From: Ctena decussata | Taxonomy: Eukaryota > Mollusca > Bivalvia > Lucinida > Lucinidae | NCBI GenBank assembly: GCA_963989385.1 | Contig: OZ022500.1 | Location: 119,515,842 to 119,579,841, forward strand | Direction: 5' to 3' | DNA length: 64,000 bases | Shown: positions 34,381 to 46,268 of the stretch, piece by piece | Position numbering within the stretch: position 1 is the stretch's first letter | How the letters are laid out: each line of letters starts with the position of its first letter | Translations under genes and position numbers: made by a program | The notes under the pieces: model-generated | The model's input: only the letters and a program-made list of their open reading frames with translations | Told to the model about the DNA's origin: nothing | The model's database searches: none

Positions 34381-36030
34381 CAGCTTTAATTTTACTGGTT
34401 AATAGGTCTTTATATTTTATGATATTTGGCCTAGTGTTATAATACTTTTTAATAATGTTTTTCTTTCATTTGCAAAGAAAGGGCATATAAGTAGGTAGTG
34501 AAATTCATCTCCTAAGTCATTTTCGTCGCATAAGCTACATTTTCGTTCCTAAAGATTTATATTTTCCCATCTGCCGGTTTCTATAGGCAGTTTGTGATTA
34601 GCAGTTCTAAACTTAATCATTGTTAAATAAGAATAACGAGCCAGAGTTATTAAATAAGGTTCAAAAATTTGATCTTGTTTGAAAATGTAATAATTTCTGC
34701 TTTTAGACGACGTATTCATTTTGGAATTCAAATCTTGAACATACAGATCTTTTAATGTTGAAACAATTTTAGACTTAGTAGCTTGAGGGTTGTGAATAAA
34801 AGGTTGATTAAAAAGATCAGGTTTTCCTACTGATATCAATATTTGCTGTATGAAATCAATCCATTTATGTTTTAAACCGTAATTTAAATAATTGTTGTAC
34901 ATGATATGATATAGTTTTTAGCGTAGTTCGAGTCGTTACCATTTACAAGGGAAATCCAGAAACCTATCATTCGCGATTTAATGGTTATATCAATAGAGAC
35001 CCTACCTAATTCAGCATAAATCATATATATTGGCGTACTCTTTCGTAATTTAGTAATATTTCTTAAAAACTGGTTATGTACAATTTCTATCATATTTGTG
35101 TTTTGAAAGCCCCATATTTCACATCCATAAAGTAAAATAGGCAATATTAAGTGATCAAATAACTGAATTTGAAGGTCAATAGGTATATGTAAATTATTTA
35201 TTCGTTTATACAATAGATGAAGTGCTTTTTTAGCATGTTCAACGTTATGTTTAATAGCTTTATAAAAAAAAATGCGTTTTCGAAAATACTACTCCAAGAT
35301 ATTTAGATTCTTCACAGTTTGAGATATTTGTTTCACCAAGTTTAAACTGAAATTTGTTGACATTTCGCGCCCCAAATATCATTATTTTTGTTTTATTGTA
35401 ATTTATTTTAAGTTTCCATAATTTTGAATAGTCATAAAAGGCATTAAGATTTTCTTGAAAGGCTTTTGCATCAGTTCCAAATATCACTGTATCGTCTGCA
35501 TATAATAGTACTAATATTTCAAGAAGAGTATCTACATCTTCCTCAGGTAGATTCAAATTTATTCCTAAGCACTGGCGTGTATTTAAATAATCTTCCAAGT
35601 CATTCAGAAACAAACTGAGTAGAATAGGTGATAAGTTTTCCCCTTGCCTAACCCCGCAATAACTTTGAAAGAAACTTGATTGGTTGCCTGAATAGCTAAT
35701 ACAAGATTTTATATTTTGGTACAAATTAAATATTACTCTAAAGACTTTACCATTTATATTACGACATAAAAGTTTCATCCAGAGCCCTATCCGCCATACT
35801 GAATCAAACACCGTGCTAAAATCAATAAAAGAACAAAATGATCGTTTGTTTTTTAACTTAAGTATTTCGATAAGGACGTGTAAACTAAATATGTGGTCCG
35901 TTGTTGAATACCCTGAACGGAAGCCAGCTTGGTTTTCTTCCAATATATTGTGATGTGATAGAAATTCGTTAAGACGCTGATTAAGAACAGAGGTAAATAA
36001 TTTCCCAAAACAGTGAAGTCGTAAATCGAC
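34380..36030 (-). pseudogene. Non-LTR retrotransposon RT and C-terminal part, 5' truncated
   Basis: On the minus strand the frame starts inside the RT (CFGKLFTSVLNQRLNEFL) and continues NQAGFRSGYSTTDHIF, FIDFSTVFDSVW, GVRQGENLSPILLSLFLNDL and LLYADDTVIFG with an intact YADD. A frameshift in a T-run near 35268 and another near 34890 move the frame to LPILLYGCEIWGF, RKSTPIYMIYAELGR and IKSRMIGFW. The C-terminus includes KCSLCDEND...FHYLLICPFF (about 34480-34555), a probable CCHC zinc-binding end. The endonuclease is missing. The clade is not assigned with confidence. Confidence 0.72.
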
Positions 36031-36059
36031 TAACAACTGGGGGGATAGGGGCGGAGGAG

Positions 36060-37719
36060 TGATCCTATACAGTGCAGAATAATTTTTTTTTAAGATTCAT
36101 GTACAGGGAATGTCCAGTCAAGCTTTTTAGTTAAAGAGAATATTTATCACACAAAAAAGAAAATGCAAAGGTTGCTCGTAAGTTTTATACACGATTTGCA
36201 TCAAAATATAGCTTTAGGCGTACTTTTGGAAACCTGAACCACAATAATCATATGGTAACCAATAATACGATATATCTCGAACGTCCTAGAAGTGTCACAG
36301 TCGGTACACGTTGTCTATAGTAGGTGTGGGTTTCTTTCTATGAAAATAGGAGAAATGCAAGACTTAATACGGACACGTAGGATATGATTGTCTTTAGGTC
36401 ACGACAATCAAATACATGTATAATCACTCGAAATCTGTGGCACTAGGGCGCACTTTCATATAACAAAACAAATTCAAAAAGAACATAACGCAACAAAAAA
36501 TGGTTTGGTCGCATGTCCGTGCAGATTTCGGAAGTCCGTTTTCCGGATATAACGTTTATCAGAACAAACACACATTACGAAAATCGTTTACTTAAATTCT
36601 GTAAACGTTTATGAAAAACTTCAAGCTCACATTATTTGTTGTTAAAGAGAAATGTGAATACGTTCTAGATCCTCTGCTATTTCATTAGAAGGTGGTCTAC
36701 TTTTAAAAGAAAATTAATCTCAAGCCTCCTCGCCACGAGAAACTTCAATACCAAGTCACAAAATATAATATTCCTTTCAAAAGATAGCGGAAATATATTG
36801 GGTGTACCCGTTTAACGAAGATAATATAACCAAGAACGATCAGAGCTTAAATTATTTTTAAAGCATGGCTATCGTACCTAATTTTTAGGAATCAAAAACT
36901 AATAAAAATATCAAAGGCTTGTACCCTATACTTTCAGTTCCCCTATATTGGCAAAGAGTGTCTCGTCTTGTTGTTGTATAATAATTTTTGGATACAAGGT
37001 CAGATGTAAGCTGTCAGTTTTACAAGGAAGACTTCTTAATTAAATATTTGTGTTTCTTTCTTTCTCTCCTTCTTTTTGTATCTGTGCCTGTCTCTTTTCT
37101 CTCTGTTTCTGTTTGTTTTGCGGGGTACGTTTATCTCCTACCATGGGCATGGGGACAATCTTACAGGAATGAATTATCTGTCTCTTTGAGAAAGGAGGAA
37201 AAACTTTCCTGGTCAGAGTCATAGGAGCTATGCATAGGCATTAATGGCTTTATGGCATAAAATTTCATAGTGACCATAGAAACTGGGCCCTGCTTTATCG
37301 CTGTTTCATGTATTAAGACAGCGCTTCATGTAGAAAATAACGTATCATAAGAACAAGCAGAAAAAACCACATGTATAACCTATATTATTAAACAAAGTCA
37401 CAGTAACTGTAACCCTGTACCTGAGTGCAGATATGTCACCAAGGCAGAATGTCACTATGCATCTGTTGAATATATAGGGCAAGTACCGACACTGTTATGT
37501 AATAACAGATTTATCGGTTACCATAAGGGATCACTTTACTTAAGTCTAACGATCGCGTATGTACGTGCAAACTAAACTGCAACTATACCTCGAACTTCCA
37601 TGCATATAGAAAAAGTGTAATATAAACTATATCACTTTCGAGTCTTTTTTAAAATGGGAATGACCATCAGACCCCATCCCATTCTAGCCTAATTACAAAC
37701 AAAAGAGAAATAGCAAAAT
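36060..37719. other. No feature seen
   Basis: AT-rich with scattered short frames. A pyrimidine-rich tract lies at 37050-37110 and explains the 78-codon frame at 36988-37224. No domain, splice structure or repeat partner is recognised. Confidence 0.5.
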
Positions 37720-37952
37720 GAGCCGCGATACGAGGAAGCAAACTAAGTGGTTGTGCGCCCAGCGCAGACTTAGATCAGCCTGGGCATCCGCCCAGTCCAA
37801 TGAGACTCTTCGCTAAGCGCTCACAGGCAAGCTAAGGGTCTAAGCCACGTCCATTCGGACAGCCAACTCTGATCAGACTGGACCGATGCCCAGGCTGATC
37901 TGACCCTGCGCTGGTTGCACATCCATTTTATTGGTTTTCTCTAGTCGCAGCT
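37720..37952. mobile_element. Palindromic MITE, GAGCCGYGACACGAG family, copy 3
   Basis: Runs from GAGCCGCGATACGAG to CTAGTCGCAGCT. It has GCGCCCAGCGCAGACTTAGA / CTGACCCTGCGCTGGTTGCA and GCCTGGGCATCCGCCCAGTC / GACCGATGCCCAGGCTGATC as inner pairs. Confidence 0.8.
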
Positions 37953-38109
37953 AAAATTGTTATTTGTATGGTTGACACATGTTAGTCTTAGGTAACAACA
38001 AACCACTCCGCGGTGTATTTGTCTTACAGTCTGGACACCAGAAACTCCGTTTTTCAGATGCAAAAAAAGCGATAACTGCGAAATAAACCTTTAAGATAGG
38101 ACACCCTTA

Positions 38110-38520
38110 TGGTGGCTGGTTTGTGCCATTTCGTCTTTTCGTATTTTCGCCGCGAAAAGACGCCATGCAAAAAGACGAAAAGACGCCATGCGTAAAGGCG
38201 AAAAGACGAATCAACGCCATGCGAAAAGACGAAACCCGCCACGCGAAAAAACGAAATTTTAGGGCGAAAAGAGAAAAAAATGCCATGCGAAAAGACGCCA
38301 TTTGAAACTCTTATTTTGTGGTTCTATCGCGTGGCGTCTTTTCGGGTGGCGTCTTTTCGTCTTTTTGCGTTGAGTCTTTTCGCCTTTCGTATTTTTTCCT
38401 GGCGTTATTTTGTCTTTTCGGCGCGAAAAGACGAAAATACGCCATGCGAAAAGATGAAAAGACGCCATTCGAAAAGACGAAATAACGCCACGCGAAAAGA
38501 CGAAATAACTCCACTCAGCA
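38110..38520. repeat. Palindromic GAAAAGACG array, first copy
   Basis: GAAAAGACG alternates with CCATGC, AAATAACGCCA or similar 4-10 bp spacers over about 190 bp on the plus strand (38150-38310). It switches to the reverse complement (CGTCTTTTCG, about 38335-38420), then back (38425-38515). The first turn is at GCCATTTGAAACTCTTATTT, a hinge also present at the second array (45645-45675, and in reverse at 45910-45935). Open frames on both strands follow from the repeat and are not genes. Confidence 0.8.
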
Positions 38521-38560
38521 TGTTTGCCTTCCTTCTATGTGAGGGACAACTCCAAATTAG

Positions 38561-39565
38561 GAAATCTGAAGCAAATAAATTCTAATAATTATTAATATTT
38601 ATTTTGACCTGCTTTACTTTTAAATGTATAATCTAACTTATATGTAATTAATATACTATAGTGTTGACAGAAATGTTGAATAAGCACATGTCCATAAGTA
38701 ATAATTAATGGTTAATATTCACTAAACTGCTTTACTTTTACATGTATAATATAACTTAGATGTAAATGATATAGTATAGTGTTGACAGAAATGTTGAATA
38801 ATCATATGTCCATAAGTAATAATTAATGGTTAATATTCATTCAACTGCCAATCCATGTAATGACTCTATCAGTGACTTCGATACTCTACATTACATGAAA
38901 ATGAAATGCAACATATAATGCAGATTAAAATGAATATTCCATTCCCATCAAGTATTACTACTCAACCTTGAATATTTCTCTAGACAATAGTTATAATCGT
39001 ATTTTTGTTTGATCAATACATATCCGTGTCTATAAGCATATATAACTCAAACATATACAGTTATATAGCAAAAACTATCAAATAAAGGGTTTAAGGAAAC
39101 AAAAATATAGTAAACAAGAAATGAAACAATGCAAATTTAGAGAGGTGGGTGGGAAAAAATTCCTGTCAACACATCAAACAAAGAAAGCTCGAACTGTGTG
39201 GGGACGCGGGAAAAATTCCCTTAAATACCCCCGCAAGGAATTTTGACCAATCAGAAATTTATTATACATTATCATCTTAGGATTGGGACAAAATATCTAC
39301 AAGAAGTCAATTTTGCATTGATCAAAATAATTAAACATTTTAAAATTTGTAATTAAAATTAGTCAATTACTTATCTATATTTAAATTAGAATAAACAGGA
39401 AATCTGAAGCAAATAAATTCTAATAAATTATTAATATTTATTTTGACCTGCTTTACTTTTACATGTATAATATAACTTGTGAATAATATAGTATAGTGTT
39501 GACAGAAATTGTTGAATAATCATATATCCATAAGTAATAATTAATGGCTAATATTCACTAAACTG
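38561..39565 (+). repeat. Three direct copies of an AT-rich ~150-bp segment
   Basis: Copies at about 38561-38730, 38728-38845 and 39400-39565 share CCTGCTTTACTTTTACATGT-like sequence, TAGTGTTGACAGAAATGTTG and TCCATAAGTAATAATTAATG. The first and third also share AGGAAATCTGAAGCAAATAA. Non-coding. Confidence 0.7.
39160..39367 (+). repeat. ~210-bp direct repeat, left copy
   Basis: CTGTCAACACATCAAACAAA, GGGACGCGGGAAAAATTCCC and TACCCCCGCAAGGAATTTTG are found here and again at 44187-44400 in the same orientation. The 4.8 kb between them holds the RTE-like LINE and the SGNH-like fragment. It could be a segmental duplication or the terminal direct repeats of a compound element. Confidence 0.7.
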
Positions 39566-40019
39566 CCAAACCAAAGGCCAAAAAATAAAAGAAGTTGTTG
39601 GACAGACTTGCTGGTAAATATGCATTGATACAAACAAAACTTGAGCAAAATTAAGCAAAGATATGTAGAAAATAAAACGAAAAACAGCAAAAGGTAATGA
39701 AATTCAAACCAAAGAAGAGACTAAACAAACTTAAGAAAGCAAACAGAGACTGGCAACAAAACAAGAAATTGAACTGTCCGAACCAGTTAGCCTTGTCATA
39801 TGTAATGGCAGACAAATACTGCTTAACTATAAATCCAAATCATTAAATTTGTACTTACAGTTTTCCTCATGGAATTTAAACTATTGAATACAGGCCAACA
39901 TATGAGGACAAGTTCAAGCTTTATTTCTTACCACCCCATTCCATTATCACTCTCTGTAATAAGTTTTAGTCCACCTCAATCTGTTATCAATCTGAAACAA
40001 CATAATAGACATAATATTT

Positions 40020-43000
40020 AATCTATTCTATTCTATTTTTCTATTCTATCCCATAACCTTACTAGGTCGTTGGGGGCACCACAGCTGACTTCAAAACAAT
40101 CCCTTTCCACCTTGTCCTGTCTTCAGCTGCCCTAGTTGAGCTGGCAAAATCCATTCCAGTCCACTCCTTGATATTGTCTTCCCACCTCTTCTTCTGTCTA
40201 CCTCTTCTTCTTTTCCCTTTCACTGTGCCCTGAAGAATTGTCTTTGCTAAACCAGAAGACCTTGAGACGTGGCCAAACCACCTTAGTTTCCGTTTTTTGA
40301 CCAGCGTCAGGAGTTCATCATATTCTCCAATGACTGCTTGGATCTTCCTGCGAACCTCCTCATTGGTTATATGGTCCTTGTACGAAATGTTCAGTAACCT
40401 TCGGTAGCATCTCATCTCAAAGGCCTGCGTTCTTTTCTCTAACTCTGCTGTCAAGGTCCATGATTCACAGGCATACAGAAATATGGAAATGACAAGGGAG
40501 CGCATGAGTGTCACCTTTGATCCAAGAGATATGTTGTTATCTCTCCAAATTGGTTCAGCTTGGCAAGAGCTGAAGTGGCTTTTGCTATCCTTGAGAGAAC
40601 CTCCTGTTTTGAGCCATCGTCTGAGACAACTGCTCCAAGGTATTTGAAGCTGCTTACAGTACCCAGCTTCTGCCCCTTTACCTTGATCTCCCTCTGGATG
40701 CCATCTGCGCTGTTTGTCATCAGTTTGGTCTTCTCAGCACTGATCTCCATCTTATACCTTGTGCAGGTCCGGTCGAGACTTTCAACTAGAGCTTCTAGTT
40801 CCTGCTCTTCCTCAGCAAGTGCGTCTATGTCATTGGTAAACCGCAGGTTGGTAATATTTCTGCCGCCTATGCTAACCTTTCCGTCATGTTCTTCCAGAGA
40901 ATCGGACATGATCCGTTCGAGAAAAATGTTGAAGAGGGTGGGTGACAGAGGACATCCTTGTCTTACTCCAACTGTTGTTCTGAACCATTCTCCTGTGCTG
41001 CCATTTATCAGGACTGCACTTGTAGCCTTGTCGTATAGCTGCTCAATGGTGCGAACTAGGTTTGCATTGATATTGTACTTCCTCATGGTGGCCCATAAGG
41101 CTGCATGCCATTCCCTGTCAAAGGCTTTTTTGAAATCAATGAAGACATGGTACAGATTCTGCTGATGTTGGAGATACTTTTCACACAGGATTCTAAGGTT
41201 CCTCAGCGATTATCTCTTCGGCTTGTGGCTTAAGCCTGTTCAAGATAACTTTCAGCATGACTTTGCTTGAATGACTGATGAGGCTGATGGTTCTGTAGGT
41301 CTGGCAGAGCTGTAGGTTGCCCTTTTTAGGGAGAGTAATAATCAGCGACTGAGTCCATGGGGTAGGCCATTCTCCTGTTCTCCAGATCCTGTTACAGATA
41401 TCTGTTAAAACATCAATCATGGTCTCCCCTCCAGCTTGAACAAGTTCTGCTGGTATATTATCAACTCCGGCAGATTTTCCCTTCTTCAGTGCTGCTATTG
41501 CAATCTCAACTTCCTCACGAAGGATCAGTTGTTGATCTTCATCTGGGGGCTGACCGTATTGTCACCATCAGTCTCATGGTTGTATAATTCTGAGCAATAT
41601 TCTGTCCATCTGCTGAGAATATCTTGTTCTTCTGTAAGGCATTTCCCAGACTTGTCCTGGATAGTTGTGGATCTACCCTGTTTCTCTGAAGTTAGATCCT
41701 TCACCAGCTGGTATGCTTTCTTGCTGTTGTTTTTGTTCAGGCAAGTTTCGATCTCATCGCACTGACTAGCTATCCAGTCCTCCTTCGCTTTCTTCACTGC
41801 CTTCTGAATCCTCTTGTTTGCTTCCCTGTATTCTTCTGCTCCTCCTGATTCATACCTCTTCTTCTTCAAATTTCTCCTCTCATCACAGAGGTCAAGAACA
41901 TCTCTAGTGACCCATGGCTTTTTCCTGCGACGTTCCTTCCCAAGTATCTCACTGGTTGCATCAGTCACTACTGTATTGTAGGTGGTAATCATGGTATCTA
42001 TGTCCATGTCATCATCCCTCAGACCAATGAGTGGTGCAAATTTTCCACCTATTGTTGCTTGAAAAGTGCATGCCACCTCTGGGTCCCTTAGCTTCTCAAG
42101 ATCAAACTTCAGTCTTGGCTGGGTTGGCTTTCTAGCCTTCTTCAGACGAACTCGGAAGGTCATCATGACCAGGTCATGGTCACTTCCTATGTCTGCTCCA
42201 GGAAAACTCCTTGTCCTATGGATGTTGACTCCTGATCGAAAGCGCTTCCTCACCAAGATGTAATCAATCTGATTGTGGTGTTTCCCATCTTGGCTGTGCC
42301 ATGTCCATCTCCTTGATGGTTTGTGAGGGCCAAGGGTGTTTGTCAGTACTAGGCTGTTACAGGTTGCAAACTCTAGAAGTCTGAGACCTCTCTCATTTGT
42401 CTCGTCATTGCAGTAGGGTCCACAAACGTTTTCCCAGTCTGCCTGTGCATCCTTTACAACCTTAGCATTCCAATCCCCTTGTACAACCAGAATGTCCTTC
42501 TTGGGTGTTTGGTCTATGATTTCCTGGAGTTGCTGGTAGAAGTGTTCTACCTTATTGTCGTCATGTCCAGATGTTGGTGCATAAATCTGTATGATGGTGA
42601 TGTTGAAAGGAGCTGCTCTCAGGCGAATTGAAATCAGTCTGCTGGAGACTGGTCGGCATCCCAAGACAGCACTCACCATGTCCTTATGCACTAGAAATCC
42701 AACCCCATACTCATGTTTGTCCTCTTCTCCACTGAAATAAACCTTGTGTCTGTCATCTGTTGACATCTCACCAAAGTTTTTCCAGCGCATCTCACAGAGC
42801 CCCAGTATGTTCCATTGATACCTGTCCATTGCATGAGTCAGCTCTTCAAGCTTCCCAGCTGGCCTCAGAGTCCTTACATTCCAGGTGCCAATTGAGATGT
42901 TCTCCCTACCTCTGATTTTCTTGATCTGTGTTACAACAGTTGCATACTTGTCACCTACGTCCCGGTGTCCAACAGTAGGCGCGGTCATTGTTAACCCGGG

Positions 43001-43450
43001 CTGCGACCGATCCGGTATTAAGGTCTTATCTATGTTGTCAACCATGGTGTTTCAAGGGCAGGATTCAGCCTGACGGAGCCCATCCCTCTCCAGGCTATAT
43101 ATGTTGACCACAGCCGAAATCCACGATTATTGTATGGCTCGCCTTGCTCATGAACACATGGCCGTTGACTCAAAGAGTTCTTCCGCCCTGGCCGTTGACT
43201 TCTTCTAGGAAGACTTCCGCCCAGTGATGCTGTGTTAACACCACCTCTTGTTGACCCATAGGGCTGGGAGACTCATGGAGGCGGGAGCGTCTTATTTCCT
43301 CCCATCAAGTCACTGACTTGTCCACTGCCTATAATATAGACAACCAGATTCAAAGAGTCAAAGTGATCGGGTCTGTCCCTACCTATCAGTGACCCCCTTA
43401 ATCTAGCTGTTCCACCAAGCTGAGCAGGGCTCGCTCGGGTCTGGCTGCTA
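40020..43450 (-). mobile_element. RTE-like non-LTR retrotransposon, near full length, inactive
   Basis: The minus-strand element runs from a GC-rich 5' leader (43450 to 43046) through an endonuclease-RT frame to a 3' end with a short tandem tail (repeats of ATAGAAT/AATAG, about 40020-40055), typical of RTE elements. The coding part contains several frame breaks and a small deletion. Its left (5') end truncates an SGNH-like coding fragment. Confidence 0.78.
40062..43045 (-). pseudogene. RTE-like endonuclease-reverse transcriptase, disrupted
   Basis: The N-terminal 506 codons (43045-41525) are open: IGTWNVRTLRP, LGLCEMRW, IQIYAPTSG, GDWNAK, NQIDYILV and GSDHDLV are AP-endonuclease motifs of the RTE / craniofacial-development-protein-2-like type. 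A frameshift near 41535 leads to REEVEIAIAALKKGKSAGVDN and the RT. A deletion near 41205 removes the region before LRILCEKYLQHQ. FIDFKKAFDREW keeps the first catalytic motif. The YADD-equivalent box reads FTND (codons at about 40840-40829), with the first catalytic Asp replaced by Asn. A last shift near 40512 precedes the C-terminal IFLYACESWTLTAELEKR and RKLRWFGHVSR segment, ending at 40062. Confidence 0.8.
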
Positions 43451-43945
43451 CAGTAGAAATAACCCTCAAGAAAAAATAGCGCAACCTGTTTGACCCTTCA
43501 GTGTTCAAATGCAAACCTTTGTCAAGTTTTGAAAATAAATATCTTCTGAAGGTACCAAACTTTACAACAGCCTTGTAAGAGGAAATGAATTTAAAATTCA
43601 AATCTGGACTCATAACAGTGTCCAAATGACTATTTACTTTCTTAGTCATCGGATCTGTAATATTATGATCTACAGGTCTAAGCAACATGGAAGAGAGAAT
43701 TATTCTGATATCTTATTTTTGACGGCGTATTATTGCTATAAGGTTAGCATAATCAGATATTATATTATCAAAGCTGTCACGTTTGCCAATATTATTTGTA
43801 CCAACATGAATTATCATGTTATCAAAGTCCTTCAAATCAATGCTGCCATTAGATATCAAAATGGCTGATTTCCCAATTGTGGCACCTGGAAATGCAATAA
43901 GAGTGACTCCATCAGTGTGTGAAATATCCTTAACTTGTCTGCATT
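43398..43945 (-). pseudogene. SGNH-hydrolase-like fragment
   Basis: On the minus strand, after an acceptor-like TATATTTTGCAG, the frame reads CRQVKDISHTDGVTLIAFPG, ATIGKSAILISN, FDNMIIHVGTNNIGKRDSF, a stop (about 43720), then ILSSMLLRPVDHNI and DKGLHLNTEGSNRLRYFFLR. HVGTNN resembles the GxxN block and DKGLHLN the Dx2H catalytic block of SGNH esterase-like proteins. Such domains occur in host proteins and in ORF1 of some invertebrate retrotransposons. The 3' end (from AARPERALL) is RTE leader, so the RTE insertion cut it. One in-frame stop and the truncation make it a pseudogene. Confidence 0.5.
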
Positions 43946-44186
43946 CTGCAAAATATAGAAATTATGATTTATAAAAACCATGTAAAAATAAACGTATGTA
44001 TTAAATACGAACAAATTTTTATGAATGAATTCCCTTTCACAAAGATGCCTCTCCTTAGATGCCGTCTGATCATCCAATTAATAAATACACTTAACTAACA
44101 ACTATCAGCTGCAACATACCCATCTACCTAAGGTACATGATAAATATTGCCAGAAGATCTTATCAGTCAGAAATTGCTGTCAATAC

Positions 44187-44400
44187 ATCAAACAAATTTC
44201 TGTCAACACATCAAACAAAGAAAGCTCGAACTGTGTGGGGACGCGGGAAAATTCCCTTAAATACCCCCGCAAGGAATTTTGACCAATCTGAAATTCATTA
44301 TACATTATCATCTTAAGATTGGGACTTAATATCTACAAGAAGTCAATTTTGCATTCATCAAAATAATTAAACATTTTAATTTGTAATTAAAATCAGTCTA
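44187..44400 (+). repeat. ~210-bp direct repeat, right copy
   Basis: Matches 39160-39367 over its whole length with a few substitutions and one-base gaps, from CTGTCAACACATCAAACAAA to TTTGTAATTAAAATCAGTC. Upstream, CTGTCAATACATCAAACAAA is a partial extra repeat of the first words. Confidence 0.7.
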
Positions 44401-45465
44401 AGGGAAAGACTTTGCTACACTAGGAGCAAACACTTTCGTTTAAGAGCAAACCCCCTAAGAAGGATATCTAACTAGGGAAAACTTGAAGAGGAAGTCACAG
44501 AAGTTGTTCCCCTTTATAAAAATGGCGGAAGGGGGTACATTTTCATTAGAAAAGGGATCTCTCACGGAGGTTCATTTAGATTAAGAATACTTCCTTCAAC
44601 AAAGAATTATGTCTTGCTTTAATTGCATCTGAATGATACTATATTCTTAAATATTGGGATACATGTGCGTTAGCCAAAAGAGCAGTCTAATCAGGCTCTG
44701 CTAAGTCTGCGATCGGCACGCCTTTAGAAAACTATAAATTTGTTCAAATTTTAGGTTAGCTGCATGTTAATGTATGCCAAATAAGGGAAAATACTGTATT
44801 GTTAATTTTTGATATCATAATATTTCTGTGTTTGCATTAACGCCTTCGTCTGTTGACTGGTAACGTTCCATCCATAATTTGTGAGAGATTAAATGGTCAA
44901 CAAGGTACTTAATCTTTTTGGTAGTTTAAGATCAAAATGAAGATATACTTATGATGAAATTGTTGGAGTATTTTTCTCCAAAACATAAGGACGGCTCTTT
45001 TTCTTGGCTAACCGTTCAGTAGAAATACCATAATGACCTTCCTCCTACTTTTGGTAATGTTTCTAAGAAAAAAAACTTCAGTGGAAAAAACTGCAAACCG
45101 TGATTAGTCCACTTCTCTACAGATTGCATTCTGATCAGGGTCTACACAGTTTAATCAGAAACTCTTGTCTAAGTATAAGCGTCTTAACTGTAATAAGAAT
45201 ATAATAATTATACATCTTAATTGCGATACGGTACCATACTGACCGAAAATATTGCCGACTCCACATTAATTTTTATAGTCTATCCTAATAATTTTTTGCC
45301 GTCGAAAAAGAACATCAAATAGAATTTCAGTGCGAACAATGATCGGACTGCATTCGAAGCTGTGTTTGCAGTAGTCTGGTATTAGCCCTCACAATTTACT
45401 CAGACACTCAATTTACTCTAAGTATAAGGAATCAATACAGTTTAAATAACAGGGAATTTGTGTGT
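44400..45465. other. No gene supported
   Basis: AT-rich. The stretch 44400-44530 (GGAAAGACTTTGCT..., GAGGAAGTCACAGAAG) weakly recalls a block of the U1-U4 array, but no ETVY exon follows. A half hairpin word (CTGATCAGGGTCTACAC) lies near 45131. Confidence 0.4.
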
Positions 45466-45469
45466 CGTT

Positions 45470-46090
45470 ATTTCTTCTTTTCCCGTGGCGTTGTTTTGTC
45501 TTTTCGCGTGGCGTTATTTCGTCTTTCCGCATGTCGTCTTTTCGTCTTTTCGACGCGAAAAGACGCCATGCGAAAGACGAAATAACGCCACGCGAAAAGA
45601 CTAAATAACGCCAGGCGAAAAGACGAAAAGACGCAACGTGTAAAGACGTCAAAATAAGAGTTGCAAATGTGGTGTTTTCGCATGGCGTTTATTCGTCTTT
45701 TTGCCCTGAAATTTCGTCTTTCATGTAGCAGGTTTCGTCTTTTCGCATGGCGTTATTTCGTCTTTTCGCATGGCGTCTTTCGTCTTTTCGACGCGAAAAG
45801 ACGACATGCGAAATGACGAAATAACGCCACGCGAAAAGACGAAAAGACGAAATATTGCTATGCGAAAAGACGAAAAGACGCCATGCGAAAAGACGCCATG
45901 CTAAAAGACGATAAAATAAGAATTTCAAATGTCGTCTTTTGGCATGGCGTTTTCTCGTCTTTTCGCACTGAAATTTCGTCTTGTCGCGTGGCGGGATTCG
46001 TTTTTCGCCTGGCGTTATTTCGTCTTTTCGCACGGCGTTTTTTCGTCTTTTCGTCTTTTTGTGGCGAAAAGACGTAAAGACGAAATGGCA
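45470..46090. repeat. Palindromic GAAAAGACG array, second copy
   Basis: Plus-strand CGTCTTTTCG runs (45490-45550, 45675-45790, 45935-46055) alternate with GAAAAGACG runs (45555-45645, 45795-45910, 46060-46080). At least four orientation switches occur, with the AAAATAAGAGTTGCAAATG / AAAATAAGAATTTCAAATG hinge at two of them. It is longer than the 38.1-kb array and similarly both-strand open. The 234-codon minus frame at 45689-46393 is a repeat artefact. Confidence 0.8.
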
Positions 46091-46268
46091 CACAGTTCTA
46101 CCATGATTTGTTTCATATTTCCAAGTGTGTTTCCCTTTCAAACTTCTTTCTATAAAAAGCAGGAAACCAAGTTGCACAAGGGGAAGGGATTGTAGAAGTT
46201 CATTAGACAGAGCAGTATGCAACATATGCTGAAAGTCTGCAGATGCTAATTTTGTCATCTGTATTACT

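Noticed and set aside
40560..41165. 201-codon plus-strand open frame
   Set aside because: It is antisense to the RTE reverse transcriptase, whose motifs are on the minus strand.
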